A stretch of DNA of 64,000 nucleotides, from NCBI RefSeq assembly GCF_009932435.1, contig NZ_BJOU01000001.1, forward strand, positions 1,302,001 to 1,366,000, given 5' to 3'. Shown one piece after another: positions 54,932 to 63,351 of the stretch (positions are counted from its first letter, which is position 1; each line of letters opens with the position of its first letter). This stretch comes from Gordonia crocea. Lineage in GTDB: Bacteria > Actinomycetota > Actinomycetes > Mycobacteriales > Mycobacteriaceae. The notes below the pieces were generated by a model. The model searched no databases, was not told the origin of the DNA, and was given only the letters and a program-made list of their open reading frames with translations. Made by a program: the position numbers and the translations under genes.

Positions 54932-56004
54932 GCGCGCCGATCGACTTCGGCCGCCGCCAGTGGGTCCTGCGGGCGGGCGGCCGGTTCTCCGGGCGCATCG
55001 ACGCCCGCAGCGCCACCGTCGGCGCCGTCGTGGTCGTGGCGCTGGCCGTCGCCTTCGTGGGCGGGCTGGTCGCCGCGGACGACGGGGTGGGCTTGTCGGC
55101 GCTGCCCGGCGCGCTGTTCGGCGGCGCGGACCCGGTCGCGGAGTATGCGGTCCGCGAACTGCAACTGCCCCGCGTGCTCGCCGTGATCGTGTTGGGTGCC
55201 GCGATGGCCTGTTCCGGTGGCATCTTCCAGATGCTGACCCGCAATCCGCTGGGCAGCCCGGACCTCATCGGCTTCGGCGTCGGCTCCTACACCGGGGCGC
55301 TCGTGGCCTCGCTGGTCCTGGGCCTCGGATTCGCCGGGATGTCGGGCTTCGCCCTGGTGGGCGGTTTGGTGACGGCGGGGATCGTGTATCTGCTGGCCTT
55401 CCGCGGCGGTGTCGGCGGCTTTCGGCTGGTGATCACCGGTGTGGCCATCAGCGCGATGCTCGCCGCGGTCAACTACTGGCTGATCCTGCGGTCCGACCTC
55501 GACGACGCGATGGCCGCGGCCCAGTGGGGGGCCGGCACGCTCGACACCGCGCCGGCGCGGAACTGGGCCTACCTCGGCCCGGCGTTTGCCCTCGTCGGGG
55601 TCCTCCTGTTCGCGCTGGCCCTGCTCAGCCCGCGGACCCGCATCCTCGACCTCGGCCCCGACCTGGCCCGGGCGCTGGGCGCACAGACGCCGCTGACCGC
55701 GGTCGCGCTTCTCGTCATCGGCGTCGCGCTGATCGCCGTGGCCACCACGATCACCGGCCCGGTCGCCTTCGTCGCCCTGTCCGCGCCGCACATCGCCCGC
55801 CGGTTGTGCCGATCCGGGCATACGCCGTGGATCGTGACCTCCCTCGTCGGCGCGTTGTTGTTCCTCGTGAGCGACGTCATCGCCCAACGGGTGTCGGCCG
55901 CCGTCACCGGGGCCACGCTGCCCGTCGGCGTCGTCACCGTGTGCCTGGGCGGTATCTACCTCTGCTACCTGCTGTTCACCGAAATGAGGCGCGTACGTGG
56001 ATGA
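54928..56004 (+). CDS. fepG: ferric-siderophore ABC transporter permease (FecCD family)
   Basis: Second FecCD permease, 358 residues, with LTRNPLGSPDLIGFGVGSY and TITGPVAFVALSAPHIARRL. The ATGA overlap with fepD and 8-nt overlap with fepC show a tight operon. Pairs with fepD as in Fep/Fag importers. Confidence 0.93.
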   Translation: MSAPIDFGRRQWVLRAGGRFSGRIDARSATVGAVVVVALAVAFVGGLVAADDGVGLSALPGALFGGADPVAEYAVRELQLPRVLAVIVLGAAMACSGGIFQMLTRNPLGSPDLIGFGVGSYTGALVASLVLGLGFAGMSGFALVGGLVTAGIVYLLAFRGGVGGFRLVITGVAISAMLAAVNYWLILRSDLDDAMAAAQWGAGTLDTAPARNWAYLGPAFALVGVLLFALALLSPRTRILDLGPDLARALGAQTPLTAVALLVIGVALIAVATTITGPVAFVALSAPHIARRLCRSGHTPWIVTSLVGALLFLVSDVIAQRVSAAVTGATLPVGVVTVCLGGIYLCYLLFTEMRRVRG

Positions 56005-56815
56005 CACCGTGGACACCCCGTCAACCGACCGGCTGGTCGCCCGGGACGTGACCCTGGGGTACGGCGACGACACGACGATCGTCCACCGGTTGAGCCTGGC
56101 GATCCCCGATGACCGGTTCACCGTCATCATCGGTCCCAACGCCTGTGGCAAGTCGACGCTCCTCAAGGCGCTGGCGCGGATCCTGTCCCCGCTCAGCGGC
56201 GATGTCGTGCTCGACGGCCGGGTGATCGCCGACTACCCGCCGCGCGAGGTCGCGCGGATCCTGGGCCTGTTGCCGCAGTCGTCGACGCCGCCGGAGGACA
56301 TCCGGGTGGCCGAACTCGTTGCCCGCGGCCGCTTCCCGCACCAGGGGTTCCTGCGGAACTGGTCGGCCACCGACGAGCAGGTCGTCGCCGAGGCGCTGGC
56401 CGCCACCGGCACCACCGGGCTGTCCGACCACCGCGTCGACCAGCTCTCCGGCGGGCAGCGCCAACGCGTCTGGGTGGCCATGGTGCTGGCCCAGCAGACG
56501 CCGTTGATCCTGCTCGACGAGCCGACGACCTTCCTCGACATCGCCCACCAGGTGGAGCTGCTCGAACTGTGCCGCTCCCTCAACCGGGAGCAGGGGCGCA
56601 CGGTGGTCGCGGTGCTGCACGATCTCAACCAGGCCTGCCGCTACGCCGACTACGTCGTCGCGATGCGCGACGGGCGGATCGTCGCCCAGGGTGCACCGGC
56701 CGACGTCGTCACCGAGGCCGTCGTCGAGGAGGTCTTCGGCCTGTCCTGCCGGATCATCGAGGATCCGGAATCGGCCACGCCGCTGGTGATCCCGCGCATG
56801 ACTTCGGGGCGCTGA
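55997..56815 (+). CDS. fepC: ferric-siderophore ABC transporter ATP-binding protein
   Basis: 272-residue importer ATPase with Walker A IIGPNACGKSTLLKAL, Q-loop LLPQSSTPPEDI, signature QLSGGQRQRVWVAM, Walker B LILLDEPTTFLD and switch His in VLHDLNQACRYADY. GTG start inside the fepG end. Completes the import system with the lipoprotein encoded at 45934-46896. Confidence 0.95.
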   Translation: MDDTVDTPSTDRLVARDVTLGYGDDTTIVHRLSLAIPDDRFTVIIGPNACGKSTLLKALARILSPLSGDVVLDGRVIADYPPREVARILGLLPQSSTPPEDIRVAELVARGRFPHQGFLRNWSATDEQVVAEALAATGTTGLSDHRVDQLSGGQRQRVWVAMVLAQQTPLILLDEPTTFLDIAHQVELLELCRSLNREQGRTVVAVLHDLNQACRYADYVVAMRDGRIVAQGAPADVVTEAVVEEVFGLSCRIIEDPESATPLVIPRMTSGR

Positions 56816-56818
56816 GCC

Positions 56819-58021
56819 GTGCCGGCCGATAGTGTCGCTGGGGTGAGTGGCATCGACTGGGACCGGCTCCGGGACATCCGGCGCGACATCCATGCGCATC
56901 CGGAGCTGGCCTTTGCCGAACACCGGACGGCCGCCCTGGTCGCCGAGCACCTGCGCGGCCTGGGCATCGAGGTCACCACCGGCATCGGCGGGACCGGGGT
57001 GGTCGGGGTGATCCGGGGCAGCGCCGACGGGCCGACGGTCGCGTTGCGCGCGGACATGGACGCGCTGCCGATCACCGAGGAACTGCCGCGCCCGCACGCC
57101 TCGCAAACCCCCGGCGTCATGCACGCCTGCGGGCATGACGGACACACCGCGATGTTGCTGGGGGCGGCCGAAATCCTCAGCGGCGCCAGGAATTTCGCCG
57201 GCACCGTCGTCGTCGTGTTCCAACCGGCCGAGGAAGGGGCCGGCGGTGCGCCGGCGATGATCGCCGACGGGGTGCTCACCGACTTCGGTATCCGTGAGAT
57301 CTACGGCATCCACAACATCCCGGGTATCGAGGCCGGGCACTTCGCGGTGCGCCCCGGCACGCAGCTGGCCTCTTTCGACGACCTCGACATCGTGCTGAGC
57401 GCGGCCGGCGGCCACGCGATGGCGCCGCACCTCACCGGTGACGTCGTCGTCGCGGGTGCCGCCTTGGTGACGGCCCTGCAGACGATCGTGGCGCGCCGGC
57501 TGGACCCGTCGGTGATGGCGGTCGTGTCGATCACCGCCTTCAACGCGGGGTCGACGAACAACGTGATGCCGCCGACGGCCCGGCTGCGCGGGACGGCGCG
57601 GTGCCTGTCGCCGCAGGCCCGTGACGAGATCGAGAAGCTGGTCCGGGAAATCTCGGCGTCGGTGGCCACCGCCCACGGCGTCGACGTGGAAGTCGGCTAT
57701 GAACACCGCTATCCGTGCACGGTGAACGACGCGACCGCCGCGGCCCGGTCCGCGCGGGTTGCCGCCGAGGTGGTCGGCGCCGACCGGGTCGATCCCAACT
57801 GCGCCGGCATCCTGGCCGCCGAGGATTTCGCCTTTTTCTTGGACGAGGTGCCCGGCGCCTACGCCTTCATCGGCAACGGCCCGATCACCCCGGAGCGCGG
57901 GCCGGTGCACAACCCGGCCTATGACTTCAACGACGACGTCATCGAGCCGGGTTCACGCTATCTCGCCGCGATTGCGCTCGAGGCCCTTGCGGATCTCCGC
58001 ACCCCGCCGACTGGGCCCTGA
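56819..58021 (+). CDS. M20-family amidohydrolase/peptidase
   Basis: A 400-residue M20D-type metallohydrolase (aminoacylase/hippurate hydrolase group). Metal ligands are visible in MHACGHDGHTAML and in VVVFQPAEEGAGGA; the dimerisation lid (about 185-300) is present. A GTG at 56843 (VSGIDWDRLRDIRRDIHAHP) is an equally good start. It starts 4 nt after fepC, so it belongs to the siderophore operon, where it might cleave amides such as DHB-Ser. The stop TGA and last residues (TGP) are supplied by the first unit of array D, which suggests the original C-terminus was altered. Confidence 0.85.
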   Translation: MPADSVAGVSGIDWDRLRDIRRDIHAHPELAFAEHRTAALVAEHLRGLGIEVTTGIGGTGVVGVIRGSADGPTVALRADMDALPITEELPRPHASQTPGVMHACGHDGHTAMLLGAAEILSGARNFAGTVVVVFQPAEEGAGGAPAMIADGVLTDFGIREIYGIHNIPGIEAGHFAVRPGTQLASFDDLDIVLSAAGGHAMAPHLTGDVVVAGAALVTALQTIVARRLDPSVMAVVSITAFNAGSTNNVMPPTARLRGTARCLSPQARDEIEKLVREISASVATAHGVDVEVGYEHRYPCTVNDATAAARSARVAAEVVGADRVDPNCAGILAAEDFAFFLDEVPGAYAFIGNGPITPERGPVHNPAYDFNDDVIEPGSRYLAAIALEALADLRTPPTGP

Positions 58022-58126
58022 TCCCCGCCGACTGGGCCCTGATCCCCGCCGACTGGGCCCTCGATCTCGCCGACTGGGCCCTCAATCTCGCCGACTGGGC
58101 CCTCAATCCTGCCGACTGGGCCCTTA
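58004..58126 (+). repeat. 21-bp GGGCCC tandem repeat, array D (6 units)
   Basis: GGGCCC at 58013, 58034, 58055, 58076, 58097 and 58118, exactly 21 bp apart, core CGACTGGGCCCT throughout, with four spacer variants. It spans the whole gap between the convergent amidohydrolase and propeller genes: the first GGGCCC is followed directly by the TGA of the former, and the last is followed directly by the complement of the TAA of the latter. Confidence 0.97.
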
Positions 58127-59233
58127 CCGCGGGGTGAGGATCGTCAGGTTCCGCCCGATGTGCTGGGTGCCGTAGACGACGCCGGTCGACTGGTCGACGA
58201 CGACCGTGTGGATCGCCTTGCCGGTGGGGATCGTGGCGAGGATCGCCCCGGTATCGGCGTTGATGACGGTGATCGACTTCTTCTGCAGGTTCGCGGTGTA
58301 GACGAGGCGGCGCTGGGCGTCGATGGCGAGCTTGGCTGGAGTCGTTCCGGTGTTGATCGTCTTGACGATGCGCAGCGAGACCGGATCGATGATCGAGATC
58401 TTGCCGGTATCGAAGCTGCTCGCCCAGATTTTGCCCGTCGTCGGGTCGACCTTGGGCCGCGAGTTCGACGGCGTCGTGATCTTCTTGATGACCCGATTGG
58501 TGCGCATGTCGATGACGGCTACGAAGTTGTTCTTCTTGGCCTCGTAGTCGGCATTGCCGACGTAGAGGCGGTTGCGCGACAGGTCGACGTCGAGGAAGGA
58601 CGCCTTGTAGAGGTTGGGGATCTCGCCGACGAGGCGCCCGGTGGCGGTGTTGACGATGGCCACCTTGTTGGTGCCGTTGAGGCCGACGTAGAAGCGGCCG
58701 CTATCGGTGTTGGCGACCGCCCCCATCGGGTGCGACGTCGGCAGATCGATCAGGTTGCCGGGGCCGACCTTCGTCGCGCTCATGTTGAAGACGGTGAGCC
58801 CGCTCGCGTGGGCGTTGGTGACCAGCACTCGACCGCGCTTGGGGTCGATGGCGATTCCGTCGGGGACCTGGGCCGTCGGGATCAGCGGAACCGAGCCGAT
58901 CATCATCAATCCACCCGGCTGGTTGGACAGGTCGATGCGGCGGACCGGGCGCTGCGTCGCAGTGTCGAACACCGAGACCGCGGGGCGCACCGGATCGTTG
59001 CTGGGGATGAAGTCCTTGCCGGTGGTGCGCATCGAGGCGTTGTTGTCGGCGATGAAGAGCCGCTTGCGCCCCTGGTCGATGGCGAGCTCGCCACCGCTGA
59101 CCACGCCGGCCGGGGTACTGGAGACCCGGTAGGTCGGCGCGGCGTGCGCGGAACCGGGGACCAGAAGGGCGCCGGCTCCCGTGGCAACGGCAACGGCGGC
59201 GGTGGTCGCGATACGAATGGCTCGATTCGTCAT
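58124..59233 (-). CDS. secreted YncE-like beta-propeller protein
   Basis: A 369-residue exported protein with a signal peptide (ATTAAVAVATGAGALLVPG, cleavage after AHA) and a seven-bladed beta-propeller of the YVTN/YncE type; blades show as repeated D-x-x-x-x-R-L-Y-V/T-A-N patterns, for example RGRVLVTNAHASGLTVFN, RNRLYVGNADY and QRRLVYTANLQKKSITVIN. A close paralogue of the same length lies at 61203. An iron box sits directly before the start codon, so it is probably induced by iron starvation. Binding partner unknown. Confidence 0.82.
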   Translation of the reverse strand: MTNRAIRIATTAAVAVATGAGALLVPGSAHAAPTYRVSSTPAGVVSGGELAIDQGRKRLFIADNNASMRTTGKDFIPSNDPVRPAVSVFDTATQRPVRRIDLSNQPGGLMMIGSVPLIPTAQVPDGIAIDPKRGRVLVTNAHASGLTVFNMSATKVGPGNLIDLPTSHPMGAVANTDSGRFYVGLNGTNKVAIVNTATGRLVGEIPNLYKASFLDVDLSRNRLYVGNADYEAKKNNFVAVIDMRTNRVIKKITTPSNSRPKVDPTTGKIWASSFDTGKISIIDPVSLRIVKTINTGTTPAKLAIDAQRRLVYTANLQKKSITVINADTGAILATIPTGKAIHTVVVDQSTGVVYGTQHIGRNLTILTPR

Positions 59234-59252
59234 GGAGGATAGCCTAACCTGG
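59234..59252. promoter_or_regulatory. iron box upstream of the first beta-propeller gene
   Basis: TAGCCTAACCT (plus strand, 59240-59250) in a 19-bp window matching the IdeR consensus at 13 of 19. It starts right after the minus-strand ATG, so bound repressor would block transcription or translation start. Confidence 0.7.
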
Positions 59253-59335
59253 TATCCCGGGTCTGTGCGGTTCAGCCCCCGCGTTACGCGCCGTCGCTGT
59301 GATGCTCACCACGCGACTGGAAGCGGTAACGCTAC

Positions 59336-59354
59336 GTAGCTTAGGCTCACCTCA
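59336..59354. promoter_or_regulatory. iron box upstream of the 604-residue unknown protein
   Basis: GTAGCTTAGGCTCACCTCA matches the IdeR consensus at 15 of 19 by eye, the best match in the window. It lies 30-48 bp before the chosen GTG start and 102 bp from the box of the divergent propeller gene, so the two transcripts are probably co-regulated. Confidence 0.82.
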
Positions 59355-59383
59355 CTATCAGTTTGGGCGATTTGGGGGAGTTT

Positions 59384-61198
59384 GTGCGCGCGAAGAAGGA
59401 GTCCAGCGGAAGCGGGTCCACTGCGACCGGGTCCGGATCGCGGATCCCAGTTTGGGTGCGCATCATTTCCGTCGTCACTCTGACCCTGGTCGCGGTGGCC
59501 TTCGGTTCGGGCAACGGGTCCGCTGCTGCGGTCACGGGCAATCCGGCATTCGTCTACCGGAACCCGGTCGCGAAGAAGGCCGAGCCGAAGGTCGAGACCT
59601 ACCAAGAGCGCCTCGACCGGATCGCCGAGTCGCCGCGCTCGTTGCTGCGACCGCTGCAGGAGAACAAGGACAAGGCGACGGTCTGCGTCTCGGGCGAGTT
59701 CACCACGTTGGGCGTCGTTTACGACTCCCTGTGGGAGTCGATCTTCCCCCTTCTTCCCGCGCCGTTGCGCGAGAACGCCAAGGCGGCGAAGGTTGCGGCC
59801 CACCGGGACATGAAGCGCATCCACGTCTCGACCCTGGCGGTGTCCAACAACCCCATGGCGCGCGGTGCGGACCGCAGCAAGCAGGGCGGTGCGCGGTACC
59901 GCACGGCAACGTCGGCGTGGGTCGTCGAGAGCCTGCTCAAGGTCCGCGACGGCAAGCAGAACGAGGCCATCGCGCTGGAGAACATCTCCCTCCAGCAGGC
60001 GGTCGAGACCGCGTGGCTCTACATCTTCGCGACGGTGGTCGCGCCGCTGCGGCTCACCGCGGCTTTCCTCCCGTACACCGGGTCGCTGATCGGCGGCAAC
60101 GAGCACTCGCTGATCCCGCTGACCAACCCGGCCGGTGCCATCCCGGCGTCGCTGTGGAGCTTCTTCGCCAGCTTCATCACCGGGACGACCTCCTACAACG
60201 CCCTGCTCAACCTCGGGTTCTCCGGTTGGCAGATCCTCGCGACCTACGTCTACCAGGCCATTTCCAACGCCTTCATCAACCAGTGTGTGGCCCGGGTGAC
60301 CGAGGAGCAGCGCGATGCCGCCGGCAAGCCCAGCGACACCGTCACCTACGACATCCCCATCGCGCCGATCATCCAGGAGGCGGCCGACCAGTTGGCGCTG
60401 GCCGACGCCGAGACGTGCAAGCCGGTCAGCAGCCTGCCGTTGAGCCGCATCGTGACCCGGACCGCGGACTACGTGGAGAAGTCGGTGCCCAACCCGGCGC
60501 ACAAGAAGCACGTGCGGGTGGCCGAGCGCGATCTGATGCGGATCATGCGCACGACGCGCATCCCGCACAACCTGATCCCGGCGGACCCGGCGGACTTCAC
60601 CTTCACCGAGCAGATGGTCTCGTTGCTCGCCGGCCTGGCGATCCCCTTCGTCGGCGGCGCGCCGTTCGACGTGCTCATCGGGTTGAACAACAACCGCGAG
60701 CAGGGGCTCGACTTCGGCGAGACCGTAGCGCTGTCCGATCTGACCGTGACCAAGTCCCTGACCGCGGCCTACTACGTCTACTACGTGACGCTATGGCTGA
60801 TCGGATTCGTCGGCGGCTACATCGAGGCGCCGATCGCCTCGGCGCTGGGTCTGCCCGGCGGCGGTGAGCTGGGCGCGGTCTCGTTCACGCGCATGCTCGT
60901 CGTGACGATGAACCTGCCGCTGGTGCACGGACTGGTGAACTTCCACAACGTCGTGCGGTCGATGTGTTTCCGCGAGGACGACACCACCGGAACCGGCCGC
61001 GGTGCGGAATACCGCAAGGACAACGCGAAACTGCCGAAGGCGCTGACCCCCGCCGAGCAGCGCGAGTGGCAGAAGCAACTCCGTGCCCAGCGCGCCCGCG
61101 CCAAGCGGGCACAGGCCAAGCGGGCGCAGACCAAGCCCCAGAACCAACGCAGGTCCGCTCAGCGGCCCTCCGCACACGGACCGGCAGAACGGGAGTGA
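59384..61198 (+). CDS. iron-box-controlled membrane-associated protein, unknown family
   Basis: A 604-residue protein that I do not recognise. It has an N-terminal membrane/signal segment (VWVRIISVVTLTLVAVAFGS, about 22-41), a helical region, hydrophobic stretches at about 205-240 (WLYIFATVVAPLRLTAAF), 255-290 (GWQILATYVYQAISNAF), 405-425 and 455-490 (YYVYYVTLWLIGFVGGYIE), and a long basic C-terminal tail with repeated RAKRAQ/KRAQ units (about 555-590). Cys occur singly (VCVSGE, NQCVAR, ETCKPV, SMCFRE). GTG 59384 is chosen because GGGGGAG precedes it closely; a TTG at 59363 is in frame. Flanked by two propeller genes under iron control, it may act in siderophore or iron handling at the envelope. 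Confidence 0.6.
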   Translation: MRAKKESSGSGSTATGSGSRIPVWVRIISVVTLTLVAVAFGSGNGSAAAVTGNPAFVYRNPVAKKAEPKVETYQERLDRIAESPRSLLRPLQENKDKATVCVSGEFTTLGVVYDSLWESIFPLLPAPLRENAKAAKVAAHRDMKRIHVSTLAVSNNPMARGADRSKQGGARYRTATSAWVVESLLKVRDGKQNEAIALENISLQQAVETAWLYIFATVVAPLRLTAAFLPYTGSLIGGNEHSLIPLTNPAGAIPASLWSFFASFITGTTSYNALLNLGFSGWQILATYVYQAISNAFINQCVARVTEEQRDAAGKPSDTVTYDIPIAPIIQEAADQLALADAETCKPVSSLPLSRIVTRTADYVEKSVPNPAHKKHVRVAERDLMRIMRTTRIPHNLIPADPADFTFTEQMVSLLAGLAIPFVGGAPFDVLIGLNNNREQGLDFGETVALSDLTVTKSLTAAYYVYYVTLWLIGFVGGYIEAPIASALGLPGGGELGAVSFTRMLVVTMNLPLVHGLVNFHNVVRSMCFREDDTTGTGRGAEYRKDNAKLPKALTPAEQREWQKQLRAQRARAKRAQAKRAQTKPQNQRRSAQRPSAHGPAERE

Positions 61199-61202
61199 GT
61201 CG

Positions 61203-62312
61203 ATGAAGCAACGAATGATCGCCGGATTGGTGTCGGGTGTGCTCGTCGTCGGGGCGGTGGCGGCCTCGGCGGGTGAGGCGATCGCCGCGCCGTCGTGGCA
61301 GTTCGCCCTCGGGCAGGCGCCGACCGGGCTGACCACCGGCGGGCAACTCGCGCTCGACGAGGGCCGGTCGGCCTTCTTCATCACCAACAACACCTATCCG
61401 GTGGACACCGAGCGTGGGATCTCCTTCCCCGACGCCCGGCCGCGGGTGGGGGTGTTCAGCACGCGCGCGCAGCGACCGGTGCGGACCATCGACCTGAGCG
61501 GGCAGCCCGACGGCACGGCCAAGGTCGGCCCGCTGCGGGTCCCGATGGCGCAGATCCCCGACGGCATTGCGCTGGACACGGTCCACTCGCGGGTGGTGAC
61601 GACCAACGCCCACACCGATTCCATCTCGGTGTTCGGCATGGACGCCCGTTCGGTGGGGCCGGCCAATCTCATCCGGGTTCCCGGTGGCCACCCGATGGGC
61701 GCGGCCACCGACAATGCCGGGCGCGCCTGGGTCTCGCTGTACAGCCAGGACAAGATCGCGGTGATCGACACCGCGGCCCGGCGGATCGTCTCGACGATCA
61801 GCAGCTTCCACCCGACGCTGGTCGCCTACGACGCCGCGCGCCACCGCCTCTACGTCGGCAACAACGACTACTACGGCAAGAAGCGCAACTTCCTGACCGT
61901 CGTCGACACGACGACCAACACCGTGGTCAAGCGGATCCCGATGACGCAGAACGCGCGGCCCGCCGTTGACCCGTCCACCGGGCGGATCTACACAGCGAGC
62001 TTCATCAGCGGGCGAGTCGCGGTTGTCGATCCCTCGACGTTGACCGTCACCCGCTCGGTGTCGACGGGGTCGACGCCGTCGTCGATCGTCGTCGACGCGC
62101 AGCGGCGCCTGGTCTACGCGACCACGTTGAAGAAGAAGACGCTGATCGTTCTCCACGCGGACACCCTGGCGCCGGTCGCGACCATGCGGATCCCCAGCGA
62201 GGTCCACACGCTGGCGATCGACCCCCGTACCGGATGGGTGTACGGCACGCAGAACGGTACGTCGGCCATGCTGGTGGTGCGTCCCGGGCAGGGCGGCACC
62301 GGGCGACCTTGA
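61203..62312 (+). CDS. secreted YncE-like beta-propeller protein (paralogue)
   Basis: A 369-residue exported propeller, same length as the protein at 58124-59233 and clearly paralogous: shared blocks include QIPDGIALD, VTTNAHTDSISVFGM, HRLYVGNNDYYGKKRNFLTV and AQRRLVYATTLKKKTLIVLH. Signal peptide IAGLVSGVLVVGAVAASAG, cleavage near IAA. It starts 4 nt after the 604-residue protein, so it shares its iron-controlled transcript. Its stop codon overlaps the groES heat-shock operator region. Confidence 0.82.
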   Translation: MKQRMIAGLVSGVLVVGAVAASAGEAIAAPSWQFALGQAPTGLTTGGQLALDEGRSAFFITNNTYPVDTERGISFPDARPRVGVFSTRAQRPVRTIDLSGQPDGTAKVGPLRVPMAQIPDGIALDTVHSRVVTTNAHTDSISVFGMDARSVGPANLIRVPGGHPMGAATDNAGRAWVSLYSQDKIAVIDTAARRIVSTISSFHPTLVAYDAARHRLYVGNNDYYGKKRNFLTVVDTTTNTVVKRIPMTQNARPAVDPSTGRIYTASFISGRVAVVDPSTLTVTRSVSTGSTPSSIVVDAQRRLVYATTLKKKTLIVLHADTLAPVATMRIPSEVHTLAIDPRTGWVYGTQNGTSAMLVVRPGQGGTGRP

Positions 62313-62315
62313 GTG

Positions 62316-62342
62316 CTGGCACTCTCCGGTATAGAGTGCTAG
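62316..62342 (+). promoter_or_regulatory. CIRCE operator of groES
   Basis: CTGGCACTC-N9-GAGTGCTAG matches the HrcA operator consensus (TTAGCACTC-N9-GAGTGCTAA) at 15 of 18 arm positions. The spacer ends in TATA, which with the following GA could be the -10 box. Extra half-sites, GAGTGCTGG (62311) and TTGGCACTG (62343), flank it on each side. Confidence 0.93.
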
Positions 62343-62451
62343 TTGGCACTGTGAGAGTTCCTCGTTCACCCGCGACGACGAGGGGTTTGCCCGAGCAGAG
62401 CCGCATACGTCATCGTATTTCGTTCAGGAATGAAAGTAGAGGACTCACATC

Positions 62452-62751
62452 GTGGCGAGTGTGAACATCAAGCCGCTCGAGGACAAGATCCTGGTCCAGG
62501 CGATCGAGGCCGAGACCACCACCGCTTCCGGCCTGGTGATCCCGGACACGGCGAAGGAGAAGCCCCAGGAGGGCAAGGTCATCGCAGTGGGCCCTGGTCG
62601 TTGGGACGACGAGGGTGAGAAGCGGATCCCGGTGGACGTCAAGGAAGGCGACACCGTGGTCTACAGCAAGTACGGCGGGACCGAGATCAAGTACGACGGT
62701 CAGGACTACCTGATCCTGTCGGCGCGCGACGTGCTCGCCGTCATCGGCTAA
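62452..62751 (+). CDS. groES: co-chaperonin GroES
   Basis: 99-residue GroES (Hsp10) that caps GroEL. Typical sequence: [20 protein letters not shown], mobile loop [17 protein letters not shown] and [20 protein letters not shown] start. HrcA/CIRCE control upstream and a strong terminator 19 bp downstream make it a single-gene unit; groEL does not follow, unlike the Rv3418c-Rv3417c pair. Confidence 0.97.
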   Translation: MASVNIKPLEDKILVQAIEAETTTASGLVIPDTAKEKPQEGKVIAVGPGRWDDEGEKRIPVDVKEGDTVVYSKYGGTEIKYDGQDYLILSARDVLAVIG

Positions 62752-62769
62752 GGCCGAACCGCAAGCGAG

Positions 62770-62807
62770 AAATCCGCCCCGGCTCCGTGAGGAGCCGGGG
62801 CGGATTT
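62770..62807. terminator. strong bidirectional terminator between groES and whiB3
   Basis: A perfect 17-bp stem (AAATCCGCCCCGGCTCC and its complement) with a 4-nt GTGA loop; A-run on one side and T-run on the other, so it can stop transcription from both convergent genes. Confidence 0.92.
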
Positions 62808-62825
62808 CGTCTGTCCGGGGGGCGG

Positions 62826-63122
62826 TCAGCCGGCGAGGTTGCCCCGCCGTCCGCGACCCTTCAGGATCATCGCCCGTTCGGCTTCGCCGAGGCCGCCCCA
62901 GATCCCGTACGGCTCCCCGACGCGCAGCGCATGCTCGCGACACTGGGCCAAGACGGGGCAGGAGTGGCACAGCTCTTTGGCGCGCTGTTCGCGTCGCAGG
63001 CGTGCGTTTCCGCGTTCGCCGTCGGGGTGGAAGAACACCGACGACGCTTCGCCGCGGCACGTCCCCAGACGCTGCCAATCCCAGATGTCGGCATTCGGCC
63101 CGGGTAGCTCGGGTAGTGACAT
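62826..63122 (-). CDS. whiB3: WhiB-family iron-sulfur transcription factor, WhiB3 type
   Basis: 98-residue Wbl protein with four cluster Cys (LGTCRGEAS, ELCHSCPVLAQC), the GIWGG turn and basic DNA-binding tail LKGRGRRGN. The N-terminus SLPELPGPNADIWDWQ closely follows M. tuberculosis WhiB3 (Rv3416), a redox sensor that binds SigA and controls lipid synthesis. ATG 63122 has GGAGG 7 nt upstream; the frame is open upstream but non-coding. Confidence 0.93.
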   Translation of the reverse strand: MSLPELPGPNADIWDWQRLGTCRGEASSVFFHPDGERGNARLRREQRAKELCHSCPVLAQCREHALRVGEPYGIWGGLGEAERAMILKGRGRRGNLAG

Positions 63123-63351
63123 CGGCCGTCCTCCTCGTGGGTCCGACAGACCCTTGCGGGTCCTTGTCCGCGCCCTGTGCAGAGCCCGTTGCGGCCACAC
63201 TAAACAGCCCGACGGACATAAGTCAATTTCCTGAATCACAAATGATCAATAGTAAAAATTCCTCCAGATTTAACGCTCCCGTTACTGGTCAGAAGCGTTT
63301 CGACCTGATAGTGGGTGGGTCTGCATTCTGCGGTCGACTAGCCTGTTCCGG
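63123..63351. promoter_or_regulatory. divergent whiB3 / Rv3415c-like promoter region
   Basis: A 229-bp gap. The middle (63210-63280) is markedly AT-rich (for instance CACAAATGATCAATAG and TAAAAATTCC), a good place for the two divergent promoters. No operator recognised. Confidence 0.5.
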
